64,000 nt of DNA from Polymyxa betae (Eukaryota > Endomyxa > Phytomyxea > Plasmodiophorida > Plasmodiophoridae), in NCBI GenBank assembly GCA_003693705.1, contig RBZT01000809.1, positions 1 through 64,000 of the forward strand, read 5' to 3'. The notes beneath the pieces are model-generated. The model did no database searches, had not been told where the DNA came from, and worked only from the letters and a program-made list of their open reading frames with translations. Position numbers and translations under genes: made by a program. Below are positions 1-11,697 of the stretch, piece by piece. Every line of letters begins with the position of its first letter. Position 1 is the stretch's first letter.

Positions 1-236
1 ACATGGTCTATAACATCGTTTTCATTATGTTTTTCTAAAAAAACTTCCCCAACTAATCTATGAATATATTTATTATATTGTTTTCCATTTTTAGATAATG
101 AAATTCTCAAATATCCGTCTTCATGTTTCCATGGTTTCATTATTATATTTTTATATATGCTATATATAACCCCCTTATTACTGATAAGATAATTGGGAAA
201 ATCTTTTATGTATTCAAGTTCAATAATATCAGTCAT
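1..236 (-). CDS. NUMOD4/HNH homing-type endonuclease, N-terminal part (runs off window)
   Basis: An open frame starts at an ATG at 236 and runs leftward without a stop to the window edge (78 codons seen). It reads as a NUMOD4 module (FPNYLISNKGVIYS around residues 13-26, then MKPWKHEDGYLRISLSKNG) followed by the start of an HNH core (YIHRLVGEVFLEKH, then NDVIDH at the edge). In this family NUMOD4 binds DNA and the HNH core cuts it; they are usually selfish endonucleases in phages, giant DNA viruses and their hosts. Base composition is far more AT-rich than the host genes to the right, and codons are almost all A/T-ending. No intron is needed. The family call is firm. Whether it is an endogenised viral gene, a contaminant join or a degenerate copy cannot be told, because the catalytic C-terminal half lies outside the window. 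Confidence 0.8.
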   Translation of the reverse strand, partial: MTDIIELEYIKDFPNYLISNKGVIYSIYKNIIMKPWKHEDGYLRISLSKNGKQYNKYIHRLVGEVFLEKHNENDVIDH

Positions 237-304
237 TATTTTTAATAATATTTTCATTTTTTTAAATATTATCCTGGATTAATCCTTAATATCATCACGG
301 ATAA

Positions 305-1087
305 ATCGCCCCTGACTTTGAATACCACCCATACCACAATGATATTATTGAAAAAATTTCCAAAACTATCACGTCAAGTGCCCTCTGCAATTCAGATAAG
401 ACAGATTGGACAGAATTACTTCCCTTCATATCCTTATCGTATCGATCATGCATTCACCCAGCCCTGGGAGAAACACCTTTCTTCCTCGAGCGCGGTCGCG
501 ATCCTCGCTTACCCCAAGAATTAGCGGTAACAGCTCCAAAGGTTCCACACACTGAAACGGTCCACGAATTCCGAAAATCCATGATTAATCGGATGAAGAT
601 CGCACAAGAAGTAGCTGTCAGATTAGACCGACAAATGATCAAGAAGAACGCGACGATTTATAATCGTAATCGGTATGAGGCCCAATACGAAGTGGGCCAG
701 CTCCTTTGGAATTACCGTCACCCTGCAATCAGCACTAACTTGGACACAACACGACGATCCACCAAGCTCAACTTACATGCATCTGGACCATGGAGAGTCA
801 TTGAGTCGCTTTCCAACAACAATTATCGGCTTCGTCACATCCGCACACATCGCGAAGACACATTCAATGTCGACACGTTGGTCCCCGTAACAATCACCGA
901 GTGGTCACCACCACTAGAACCCGACCCGCCGTTCCTAGCCGCGCCTCACTCTACAGTAGACGCCGCTGACGACGAAATCGTCTTCGACAACCCGTTCGAC
1001 GATGAGTACTCTAGTGATAACTTCGAGGACGACTACGCGCAGCCCACGCACTTAAGTCCCCTCTTTAACAAGGAAGGGGGGGTATAA
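305..1087 (+). mobile_element. Ty3/Gypsy LTR retrotransposon pol remnant: 3' part of integrase
   Basis: One open frame runs from just after a stop at 302 to the TAA at 1085-1087 (260 codons) with no credible start, so it is a truncated pol. Its beginning matches the end of the retroviral-type integrase core (YHP..N..IEK, which holds the third catalytic acidic residue, then DWTELLPFISLSYRS and GETPFFLERGRDPRLP). A helical linker follows, then the SH3-like C-terminal domain (GPWRVIESLSNNNYRL, then VDTLVPV), and finally an acidic tail. The two upstream catalytic aspartates, RNase H, reverse transcriptase and gag are absent: the element is cut off at about 300, where AT-rich foreign DNA begins. 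Gypsy rather than Copia is inferred from the HPALGETPFFL and GPW..I patterns. The fragment cannot be autonomous. Confidence 0.85.
1070..1082 (+). other. Candidate polypurine tract at the 3' end of the Gypsy element
   Basis: Thirteen purines (AAGGAA then seven G) directly precede the pol stop codon. In LTR retrotransposons a purine tract at this place primes plus-strand synthesis and sits next to the 3' LTR. A one-base slip in the G run would instead extend the reading frame to the TGA at 1224-1226. I cannot delimit the LTR because no second copy is in the window. Confidence 0.4.
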
Positions 1088-1259
1088 CGAGAAAGATTCT
1101 GAAAATTTTCAAAATATTACTACTTCCCAGCGCCCACTACGTGCTACAGCCGAGCGGCGTTCTAGGGCCGCAGCAGTTCGTAATGGCGATGAAAGACAGC
1201 AGATGAGTAGCCATGTCGGCGGATGAGTCGGCCACTATACCTTTCCCAACCCTGTTTAC

Positions 1260-1283
1260 AACCGATTCATTTTAGAATCGGTT
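1260..1283. repeat. Perfect 9-bp inverted repeat with 6-nt loop
   Basis: AACCGATTC (1260-1268) and GAATCGGTT (1275-1283) are exact reverse complements separated by ATTTTA. It lies in the presumed LTR or flank just 3' of the Gypsy remnant, so it may belong to an LTR secondary structure. No other function is visible. Confidence 0.5.
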
Positions 1284-1882
1284 TTCTCTATTTGTCAAAC
1301 CGTATTCAATACATCCTTTTATTACCTTCAAAATCCGTTGACTCCCCGTTAGTCACCGCGAGTCGATTGGTCATACTGCAAGGTGCCAGTTAGGACCGGT
1401 TTTGACCACGATGCAATCGAATGGAACTGATAATGTAATTAGCGCTCCTCCACTCTATCACTGTGACATTGATATTTTTTAAAAATAAAATGTTAAAACG
1501 ATAGATGGTTTCCAAGTAAAATTCACGCCCGAATGATTTATCTTCACTGATCAGTGATCAGTATCGTTGGAGAGTGAGGGGTCGATAAAGTGAAAATCGA
1601 TATATAGTTTTATTTGCAGACAGTTTCTAACAGAATATAAAATTGATGTGCGTGTGGGTTGCAAGGATGAACGTGATGCGGTACCCCATGGGAACTTCTC
1701 CGTGAATCGTTTCGACAACAGAATATCCGTTACAGTCGAGCGTCGCGATAATCGATTGAACTTCGGGCAGAATAATAATGCGAAGTTTCCGAGTTCCCAT
1801 ACGTTGCGATTTGCCTATTATACACAACGTTCTCGCATTATTTCTATCCCTCCTACAATTGTGTACGGACTCGATATTCCTT

Positions 1883-2893
1883 ATGGCGAATATCAACACT
1901 GCCCGATTAGACGGCCGCTACTCTGTTCGTCGTTGGTTCATTCAACGGTGCTCTGAAGTAATGGAGGTTCGCCGTGTCCCGGTACATCCAAATGATTCCT
2001 GGACTCGAGGTATCAAGTCTTGGTTCGGTGTTTCTCTCGAAGTCATGGTGGATCTTAATCACGAATTATCATTGACACGTGCTGATCGCAGTTACCTGCT
2101 GTGGGCTCTAAATTTCTTGAAATGTTACGAAACGGAAGACGTGGCTCGCAAAAATTGGCATGTAACTGCGAAAACGTATCGAAAGCATGTTTTAAACATG
2201 ATTGAGCGGATCGCGGAGCTTGATTTGGTATGTAGTTTGAGTATTTACATGTTAAAGAAGACCATCAATAAACAGTTTGCTGCATACGTATATACTTAAT
2301 TTTTGGTTTGCTGCGGTGTTCTAAAACTACTTGCTCAGATCAAGTTCGAGAACCGATGGATAGACTGGGAGCATAAAGTCCCGTCAATGTCGATCGTTGG
2401 AACAGATTTCTTCATTCAAGAGCAAAGGCCAATATGCAAAGGAGACTACTCGCACAAATTTCGGCATGCTGGATTACGATATGAGATTGGCGTCGCATTA
2501 GGCTCCTCGAATATCGTACATATAGCAGGGGGTTATCCAGCAGGCAGCTGGCCTGATATCAAAATCGCACGAGAATGCTTGGTACCTCTCCTCACAGAAG
2601 GCGAGCAAGCTGCTGCAGATAACGGTTACCAGGATGGTGACCAATACTTCTTGACGCCTTTTGGAAACCCAGGCAACGCTGCAGAAAGGGAATTTAATCG
2701 TCAGTTGAAGTCAGATATCATGGCCAGACATGAAACCATCAACAAACGTTTCGAGCATTTCAAGTGCTTGGCAACTCGTCAGTTTCGCCACAGCCGCGGC
2801 CATCATATCACCTTCTTTACAGCAGTTGCGATGCTTGTACAGTTGACTCTGAAATATGAGCCTTTGTACGACTTGAAATCCCGCCTTACTTGA
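1883..2893 (+). CDS. PIF/Harbinger-type DDE transposase (two exons)
   Basis: Exon 1 is 1883-2227 (start MANINTARLDG) and exon 2 is 2339-2893. The 111-bp GT-AG intron joins in phase 0 and gives a 299-residue protein. The catalytic part lies in exon 2: first Asp in SIVGTDFF, then HAGLRYEIGVALGSS, GGYPAGSWPDI, second Asp in AAADNGY, and the Glu in RHETINKRFEHFKCL. This is the DDE superfamily endonuclease layout (Pfam DDE_Tnp_4 type). Exon 1 is helical and resembles the N-terminal region next to the catalytic core in this group. All three acidic residues are present and the frame is intact, so it is either a recently active element or a domesticated transposase. I did not find convincing terminal inverted repeats. 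At ~300 aa it is shorter than most Harbinger transposases. Confidence 0.8.
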
Positions 2894-5314
2894 AAACCAT
2901 TTGTATTTGTTCTGATAATTTAATTTTTTCATACAAACACTGGTTCGAATTCATAGCTTTTTGCGAACGTAGCACATCAAATTTTCCTTGCGGTTAGAAA
3001 ATTTAAGTAGATTTACCGCAGCTTCCGGAAGATACGATCTTTAATTTCTAAGAATACAACTTATTTCATTCATAATACTGACACTCGTAACGATTCGTGC
3101 GATCCCGCATCCCCATACAATATACTTGGGCTACTGTGAAAATGAGCACCATCACTGAGGGATAGCTCCCGTTATTAATCATAATCGTGCGCCTTTTTCC
3201 ATTGTCGGAGACAGATAAAAATCTCGGCCTTTTTACCCTCAAGCAAGGTACAGAAATGCTGCTCGTGATTGGATTGGATTGGATTGTTCTAGTTCGTTGA
3301 TTTTGGTCAACAGGCGGCGCTCTATCCGAAACGCAAGGCCGATAGTACTCAGGCGTCTGGCCATAATATCTATCAGTGCTTCTACTTCCAATTTCGATGC
3401 GGTTCTTCATTACACCCATTTATGTTCATCTCAATGTCGATCGGCCCTGTTAGTAGGACCTAGGAGAGTACTGATGAAGTAGAGTAGGCACCCGCCCAAT
3501 CCTACAGGGAAAATGCTGCTCGTGACTCCGGGCATGATATGTCGTTCATAGCGCTGGGCTTGATATCAAATCTAAGATCAAGCATCTTTTGTGTGTAATT
3601 GACGATCAGGCTACGCCCATCGGATGATACTGTTGCACAGATGGAATAGTTGGCAATGATGGTCAAGTACACGCTCGCCCGCTGTCCTTCTGACCACCAC
3701 TCTATCTCAAAAGGTCTCATGTCGACCCATCTTGCAAATTTAAAGAGGAGTTGTTTTGATCAGTAACGTCAATGTCCGGCTTGGTCTCTTCGATTCATCA
3801 TTGATCGAGTCTCGTTTATGAATCATGTTCAACGGTGTAATTTCGTCGTCATTATCCTCGGCAACGATCTCTAGTGCAGCATCTATAAGAAACGAGAAAC
3901 CCCATTAGAGGACCTATAGAGTAAGTCTTTAAACCCAATACCGACCATTGTCTGCACGGCTGGATCGGCACTGGAGCATTTTTTGCCCCAGGAGTGCTGA
4001 AACCAACACTGCAAACAGCGCTTCATGTAGGCGCTTGTCATGTTCTTTCAATATTGTATTGGATTTCCTAACCATGGTGACGAATGCAACAGAGAAGGAT
4101 CGGAGTGTCCAAAGTTCCCGCCAATCTGCATGGGAGGGAGGCGCAACGAAATTCTGCGACAGTACACCGACTATCTTACGAACCAATTTTCAAAAGCTTT
4201 TAAGCGAGATATCGAGGAAATCAAATGTGATGGACAATAACATCCAGTAAAACACAGTTTTTGAATCTTTTGAAATATTTTTACAAATATTAGGGAATAT
4301 TAATCAGATACCGTAGCAATCATGCTAATCTGAGAGCTTTTCGTACAAAGGAAATACCAAATTCGGCAGGATTGTGCGAGCGAGGCCGTCGACGACGCTA
4401 GCTTTAAACCCTCGAAGTTTTTGAAAGGTGTCATGATATAACAATAGGAAAACTGTGATCTAGTTCCGCTGATCATCCACCGTTAGCTACAACAAGCATT
4501 TTGGAGCAGGAATGCATCCTTTAGGAGATTCCGTCAACGATTTTTCGTCCGGAGAAATTAGCGGCAATTCCAACTACCTCGTCTTTCAGATCGTGGACCG
4601 TTATGTGAAGATTTGTCGATGCATTTCGCTGAATTTGAGTTGGATTTTCAAAAAGTTGATAAATCCGATTTCGATGAACTCGTTGTGTGGGTACATTTAT
4701 CAATTATCATAGGAGATAAATGGTATTTTACAAGCGCCTTACCAAACAAGATCATGGCTTGCATAACTTTTCGTTCACATTTACATTTTTTTCCTGTAAT
4801 ACAAGCAGTTCAACTCAGCGTGTATCGAAGGAAAAAATAGAGCAATGCGAGTCCTTTCCGCCTACCGGTTGTCAGCGCATATGATCAGAGTGTCGCCCTC
4901 GCCATTGAAACACCATTAAAACAGGTAAACGGTCTTGCATTGGACAATGAAAAGAGGGATCCTCAAGACCAATCCCTGTCTTTGTATGATAATCAGTCAA
5001 GGATAATGGGTTCAATAGATTTCTTCGGAAGTATTCTGCAATTTTTGGGAAAAAACTGTATAACACCTTAAAAACAAGTTAACGATTAAGGAATCTTGGT
5101 GGTATCTTGAATTCTAAACTAACGGAGAACAGATACCGACAAGATCTGACCACGATACGATATAATACAGACAATTTATGTAATAAACCTCAATAATATC
5201 AGGCAGTAAAAAACATACAATAAGCAATCGAGCCATTATAAAAATATTGCAATGACTGAGACCTGAGGCGGCCAGAGCTTAAACTACGATCAATAAGCCA
5301 ACAGCACAAAAAAA
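2894..5314. other. Gene-poor stretch, no nameable gene
   Basis: About 2.4 kb between the transposase and the end of WDHD1. Short open frames exist on both strands. The best is a minus-strand helical stretch at 4186-3929 that could splice at a TTATAG acceptor to an acidic exon near 3890-3750; I recognise no family in it and its start is unclear. A plus-strand frame at 4512-4840 is also unassigned. A short TTGGA-type microsatellite lies near 3266-3285, and the phrase AATGCTGCTCGTGA recurs near 3255 and 3512. This is probably decayed mobile-element DNA plus possible small exons. Confidence 0.4.
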
Positions 5315-8300
5315 TCAGCAACGATGTTGGTTCTTACAAGGTCTAGAACTGGAGCCGGCCGTACTGCCACCTCCCAGTCGCTTCTGATCTAACTGAGATG
5401 AAAATCCAGACGAACGAGCTGGTGTTTGCGATGGCAATGGTGCCCTTCTCCTAAAGTCTGATAGAGACATTAGCATTCTATGCAGCGGAACAAATCAAAG
5501 AAGAGGCAGCTACTGTCCGAACTGAGAGCAGTGATCGACAAAAAAGCTTTACCTGGTTTCATTGACGGCGTCTCGGTAGGTGTTGGAAGTGATGACGAAG
5601 GCGACGGTCGGGTGGCCGGTGATGGTGAGAAATTCAATGCAAGCGGAGTCGACGAGTTTGGTTTAGGAGAAGCCGGTCTCGTCTTAGTCATAATAAGTTT
5701 CCAATCATCTAGTAAAAAATCAACTGCCTACAGGAGCGGAATGTTGAGAAGGGGAAGACGACGAAGCCGGAACAGAAGCCGGTTCCGAGACAGCAGGCTG
5801 GCTCACTTTCGGGAACATGGCCCGCAATAACAGGTCGAGCCTCTCCACAAGCATAGGTTGGCCCATTTTCTCGACAATCTTCCGAGCTGCATTCAGAGAT
5901 TTTTCGGAACTTAGTTGGGTAGCCAGATCTAATGCTCGACTGATATTATTGTCGTTAACCGCAATCTGTATGAAGAAGCCAACGTCAGCTGCAGAGAATC
6001 TACCAGAAAAATGACAAAAAAACGCATATTAAAGATTGATATAAACCATAACAATACCCGAAGGAGCTCGATCAGCGTCACATCCTGTTTCAAAGAAAGA
6101 CGAGAGCATGTCGCCTTCCTCTCATTCTTCTGCTTGCTAGTGCCAATATCGCTCATCGACTGATGATTGGCAACCATGACAGCGTTCAGCAGGTAGCGCT
6201 GCTCCAGAGGTGCTGCCTGATTATCGCCCAACATTGTCGGGATCATGAACGGTAACCCATTCAGGATCGGGCGGTTCGTAACAGATGGCTCCGTTAAACC
6301 GTTCTGCGAAGCAAAATAAGACGGTGTAAATTCAAATATCAAACTTAAAGTGAAAGCGAAATTGCTGGCAAAATCTGAGCATTCTGTTGTGACATAGTAC
6401 GACAAAAGAGAAGCGGCTGGAAGTACCCGTAATGTAGCAACAAGGAGATCAGAAGAGGTGGCGCCAACAGGCCAGATAGTAGTCTTTGGTGTGGAACAGT
6501 GAGAAAGGCCATTCAAGAAAGGGATCCATTCGTAAGCACCGTTCATTAGGACTAGACCACGAACAAACAGCGACGAATCCATCGAAATCAGTAAACCCTA
6601 TGGTCGATTATTCCAACATGCAGTGTCAATAGTAAAAAGAAAACAGCAGATTTCGAACTGCTTCAGCATGAATTTGAAATGAAAGCCAGGTGGAAAATGT
6701 GCTGACCTCTTCAGAGTACCCAATCCAAGAAATGGTAGAATCCGGGGATACAGGGCAGGACCCAGAGCCCAGACGTCGAATCTGTACACAAAGTCAACAG
6801 TGCGAAAACCCAAATTGCTACCAAAAGAATATAAATATGGATTCTAGAAATAGTTAAACGTTGAACAGAATGATAAAAGTGCCACATTTTAAAGAAGGCG
6901 ATTTCGAGAGCGAAAAGCCAATATTTCGGAATCATCTGATAACGTAAGAGACGGCAAACTGTTTAAAAGCGGTAGCAAGATTGACGCTGCCAAACCAGTA
7001 GTAGGCACAGAGTGTACAACACGGTGCATAATTAGCAAAGATGTAGCTGTAAGAAAAATTGAAAAATCAATATGAAACATAGAAAGCAAACATAACGGAG
7101 ATCGAGGTCACCTGCTTATCGACTTGATAGAGAACGTAGAGGTAAGATCCGGAAGCAGTGGTCGTAATGACCGCCAGATGATTATTAACTGATCCAGCCA
7201 TACAAACAACAGCATCATCCAGACAGAAGATCGCTCGATGAACACCAGAATGTGACATTAGCCGTAGGATGCCGCGATCCGAGCAGACGGCGACATTCCT
7301 GCCAATCAGCGTGATAGCCAGTATGTCTTCTCCTTCAGGAAGCGTTGCACTAAGCTCAGATGAGCCAAGCAAAGTCAAGATGGAACAAACATTCAAAAGT
7401 TGAATTCAAAACGGCTGAAGCCTTTGAATCGCGAAGAGAGAGAAACAATTGATAGCAATAGATGGATTACCTCCAGTCACTATTGGCCGCCCAACTGTCG
7501 AAGTTTTTGTAGAAGATCGTTGCAGGAATCGAATCGTCTTTCCGGGGACTGGAGAACAGCGCCTATCCACGATCAATGGAGGCGTGGGATCTCCAAATTC
7601 AACATTGAGTGAAATGAAACGTGTTCTTAGTGATCAGCAGAACCGAAATAACGATGACGAGGCAGAGAACAACCAGCGCTTACCGAGAATTTTCCCAACG
7701 ATCCCTTGCTGAAGCCAAAACGATCAGTCAGGCGGATTCGTGGCCGAGCATCGGCATCGGCGAAACTGATCTGAATACGACGAGTGACATCATCTACTGA
7801 GCTGGACTCGATCAAGCCGAATAGATTCCATGCCATCATCCAGGGATCGTTGGCATCTGAAAGCAAGACATTACGATCAAATGTTGGCTCCCAGCGTGAT
7901 TTTGAAATTCGAAAAAGCAGAGAAACGTGAGCAAAACAAAAACTCCAAAAAATGCATGAGAAAGCTTGAGCCTTAGCCAAATGCAAACCTAAGAGAAAAC
8001 CTAAACAATGAGAAGAACCGAGAACGAACGCATTCAAAAAAAAGCGAACATGTGACTAACCGCTTGCTGCACCAGGCTGAAATGGTGATTGAAGCTTTCG
8101 AACAGGTGCAGCTCGCAGGTATTCATCATGTGAGTAGATGCTGCGGTCATCATCATGGTCGTCATAATCATTCATAGCGTCCGCATCATCGGCATCTTCG
8201 TCAATCTCGCTATCGTGCTTCACGAGACGCCTTCGCTTGCGTCTTTCGTCAACAACGCTTTCCTCGGCGTCTTCGTCCATTTCTTCATCTCCTCGCTCCT

Positions 8301-10125
8301 GCCGTTCCTCCTCTTCTTCGTCAACCTCTTCATCTTCCATCGCTCTGTAGCCACGTTGAGATTCCTATTTTCTGCCTCATAGAGAAAACCAAATTGAAAA
8401 GCGTTGCAGAACACATAACTTTTCCAAAAATCGGTTTGCAAAAACCTCGACTATTCTGCAAACGGCAAGAAAGATAAAAAACTTTGTTTAAGTGAAGAAT
8501 CAAGGTTACAGATCATCTTCAGAGCGTTCACATGGATGGGGCAGATCTCTGGGAACAGGTTCGTCCCAGATGATGATTACACCATCAATGGTCAAAGTAG
8601 CAATTGCATTATCTTTCGGACTCCATTCCATTCCCTGCGGTTTACTATTAGGCTGATGACGATCAGATCGTAACATTCTTACAATGAGACGATCCTGAAA
8701 GTGCTGACGCCCAATGCGCTTCTTCAAATTCACATTCCAGATCAATATCTCATAGCCATCGTTGCTATTACCAGCAAGCGAGGCGATATAGTGACCGTTT
8801 GGCGACCATCGTACAATTGAAACCTACGGCTGTATTATTCGACAGCAATTGAGAGGTACATTGTCTCAATTATAAGACTTAGTATGAAATAAGACGAGAA
8901 TCCATAAAAACTATCGTCCATCAAACCTTCATAGACAATGATGCTAAAATGTGTGCCGAAACGTTGGTAAACATTATGCAACACCAAATCAATGGATTAG
9001 TGGGAAACATGGTGACAAATACGAGAGCTTGTGAGAGTTGGACCAACCTGGTCTGTATGTCCGGCTGATAAACGCAAGACGGGTTTCCAAGATTTTCCAG
9101 CACGCTCAATGACGACCACATCGAGGTTGGAGGGCACCGCCAGTCGCGATCGATGCCAATCCAGCCGCATTTGCAGATTGGTTCCTTTTGCAGGCGTCAG
9201 CAGAGCTGATTCGTGCAGAAGGCGGAGATCATCGTCTCCCACGGCCCAAATAATCAAGCGACCGTCGACGCCCGCCGATGCCATAATTTTTGAATTGTGA
9301 TTGAAGGCAACACATTTGACAGGATTCCGATGACCAGAGGCCAGCATGACCTGCGATTTCGATTCCAGCCGAACCACCTTGATATCACTTTCTCTGCACA
9401 GTTTGTTAGCACAGGATTGATCCGCAGCAGAGGTTGACATTCAAAAGTAATTGACTTCGTCGCCTCAGGCGGAAATGAGAAAGAATGGCATTACCCGCTA
9501 GCCACAGCAAGCAGCTTGGAATCAGGACTAAATGCGATGTGATTCACATCAGCAGTCGTGCGAGTCAGAAACCCATCGATAGCGATGGATTGAGCTTCCG
9601 ATCCCAATTTGCAGAGATTGACAGTGTGTTTGATAGCGCAAGCCAAAGAGTTTCCCTAGACATAGGTAATCAGAATATGGCGTAATAGCACGAAACAAGC
9701 AACAGAAAAACGAACAGATTCTCGTATAATGGCTCAACATGCACTTGAAGAACACAAAACAAATGAATGCATCCATACATTTGGGTGAAAAGCCACAGCT
9801 GTAACAGGATCGTTATTATCGGAAAGGCTGCAAGATTCTGTCAACGTATCGCCCGCCCAAAAAACAATCAGCGATCCTTCCTCTGCCGATCCGGTCGCTA
9901 TCAATTCGCCATCCGGGTGCCAAGCCAGGACTCCTGGACCGCCACCATATGCGAATTGCTTCCTGATCATGGCCAAAACGATATGGGATACCTCGTGAAG
10001 CGGATGCCGTTTGTGCGCAGTAATAGATGAAACTGAAACGTTTTAGCAAAGAGCGAAAGGAATTAAGCGTGGTGAAGTTCACTAATATCTGGATATAGTG
10101 CATTCAATGGCTTCAGAAAGACCAT
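5315..10125 (-). CDS. WDHD1: WDHD1/AND-1/Ctf4 replisome adaptor (multi-exon)
   Basis: AND-1/Ctf4 is a trimeric hub that ties DNA polymerase alpha and other partners to the CMG helicase. Exons run leftward. WD40 blades are seen at ~9976-9750 (GVLAWHPDGELIATGS), ~9650-9490 (FLTRTTADVNHIAFSPDSKL, as in the family's third blade), 9440-9000 (KCVAFNHNSKIMASAGVDGR; WKPVLRLSAGHTDQ) and 8745-8506 (MEWSPKDNAIATLTIDGVII). An acidic linker (8340-8060, E/D-rich with a KRRRLVKHDSE basic patch) follows. The SepB/Ctf4 domain spans ~7870-5930 (WNLFGLIESS; LPEGEDILAITLIGRNVAV; DAVVCMAGSVNNHLAVI). The C-terminus is Ser/Pro-rich, ending KNQHRC. I see no HMG box, unlike the vertebrate protein. The likely start is the ATG at 10125 spliced at a TTTCAG; a different first exon is possible. 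Intron positions between blades are approximate. Confidence 0.88.
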
Positions 10126-10502
10126 GGGTCAAAAGGTCCTTATCAAAAGCGAATATTGATCGCACGTTTGATCCACCGAAGCTTTACAGCAGAAAAGAGC
10201 TGGACCGTGAGATCCATTGCTTAACAAACCCAGATCTCATAGGAACCCTCCATTCACTAGCAACACCGCCTATCTTGACCTAGCATTCGCAATGCTTGAT
10301 CTTTTTCATGCTTTACTGGATAATCGGAACATTAATGGCAATCTGAACTGAGCTGTCTCAGTTAGTTAAGTTGTCAACTTGACAAACTTCAGTTTCAGGA
10401 TGCTGCTTATCAAACGAATGCCTGAATTGCATCGATGATCCTTGTTCGTAAGATCACAAAAGCTAATGCTTCCTGCCCTGCCTTTGCAAGCCTTTCAGAT
10501 AA

Positions 10503-11697
10503 TCATACTTTATCGAGATAAAGGATCATAGTCTGCCATCCTCCACAGCTATATTCTAAAACTACACCATCTTGCAACCAATCAGCAGCTACTGCACTGG
10601 CTACAGGTTTGCCTTGAGCACCCAGATTGCCACCACGACAGTAGTCGCCACCAGACCAGATCTCCCCGTTCGCCAAGATATAAACGTAATGCCAATCTCC
10701 TAGATGCACATCACGAACGTTTTCCGGCAGCTCCACAAAGCTATCAGTGTGAGGAAGCTTGACAATCCAGCCTTGATTCGTCTGCAAAGCGACCCAACGA
10801 AACCAAACTTTCAGCCGTATTGGTTTCTGGTTGGGCTTAAATGAATACAAAAGGCTCCATGATTGTTCTTCATAACCAGATTGAAAGAGTCCTGATTTGT
10901 TGACGACGACAACATTGCTCTCGCCACACCCAACCAAGTCTAGATCTATAGGAATATTCCAGATCTGCTCATTTTCAGCCACCATTAGATGAAGGGTGTT
11001 GGATCCAGTTACAAAGACTGCATTTTCCCATCCGGTCGCAACAGCTTTGATCTGAGATGGCAATTTGATATCCTCCGTTCTGGAATGATATGTAATGACA
11101 TAGCGTCGAAAATACCAATCCGGGCCGGACCGATACAATAGGCAGCTTCTCCCACAGCAGTATTCGTCAATGCTAGATAAGATATAGTGACGTTGACGAT
11201 CGGTGTAGATAATCAGCTGACGTCCGGTTGTATGAACAGCGAAAAAGAAACCGCCGCATGCTATCGACCGAATTGATTTGTATCCAAAAGGAATACGTAA
11301 TCTATAGAAACAAGCTGAAGTCAGTTCGGATTTCAAAGCGGAAGCGGAATACTGTAGAAGAATTCCATCATCGAACTTTTAAAGAAGTTTTCTTTTACGT
11401 TGAATCGGCATCGTGGCTATATTGCTGTGGAGAGGGGATGCCACCAAAACGAAACAGTTGCAATTTGTTCTGGTCAATCTGCCTGTGCATGTTATAATAG
11501 TCTGATCGGCTCGGCGCATTGACAACGAGCCTCGGGAAGCGCTCTGTCATCAGGAAACGCCACAGGCTTTCGGAGGCGGCGATCGCGTTCAGGAACCATC
11601 TGGAAACGGACAGCAGGCGGTATAGCGTGCACGAATCTAGAAAGATGAAGATCTGTTGGAAGAGTTGGTCAGGTATGGCTCGTAAGGAGGTCGCCAT
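10503..11697 (-). CDS. F-box protein with RCC1-like beta-propeller
   Basis: Exon 1 (11697-11399) and exon 2 (11301-10503) join across a 97-bp intron; the codon split AC|A keeps frame and gives about 365 residues. The N-terminus is an F-box (IPDQLFQQIFIFLDSCTLYR, then a Trp in SLWRFL), which normally docks substrate receptors to SKP1-CUL1 ubiquitin ligases. The rest contains RCC1-type blade signatures: SIRSIACGGFFFAVHTTGRQ, QIKAVATGWENAVFVTGSNT, VRDVHLGDWHYVYILANGEI and the closing CGGWQTMIL. The inferred role is a substrate-recognition subunit using a propeller. It ends with a short VLEYSCGG..ILYLDKV blade. It lies tail-to-head with WDHD1 on the same strand, ~380 bp apart. I cannot assign a named orthologue. 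Confidence 0.75.

Noticed and set aside
3066-3419. 117-codon minus-strand frame
   Set aside because: No family, poor composition and no splice partners; sits in probable transposon debris.
10098-10283. Plus-strand 61-codon frame over the WDHD1 5' end
   Set aside because: Overlaps the probable first exon of WDHD1 in antisense; no splice or homology support.
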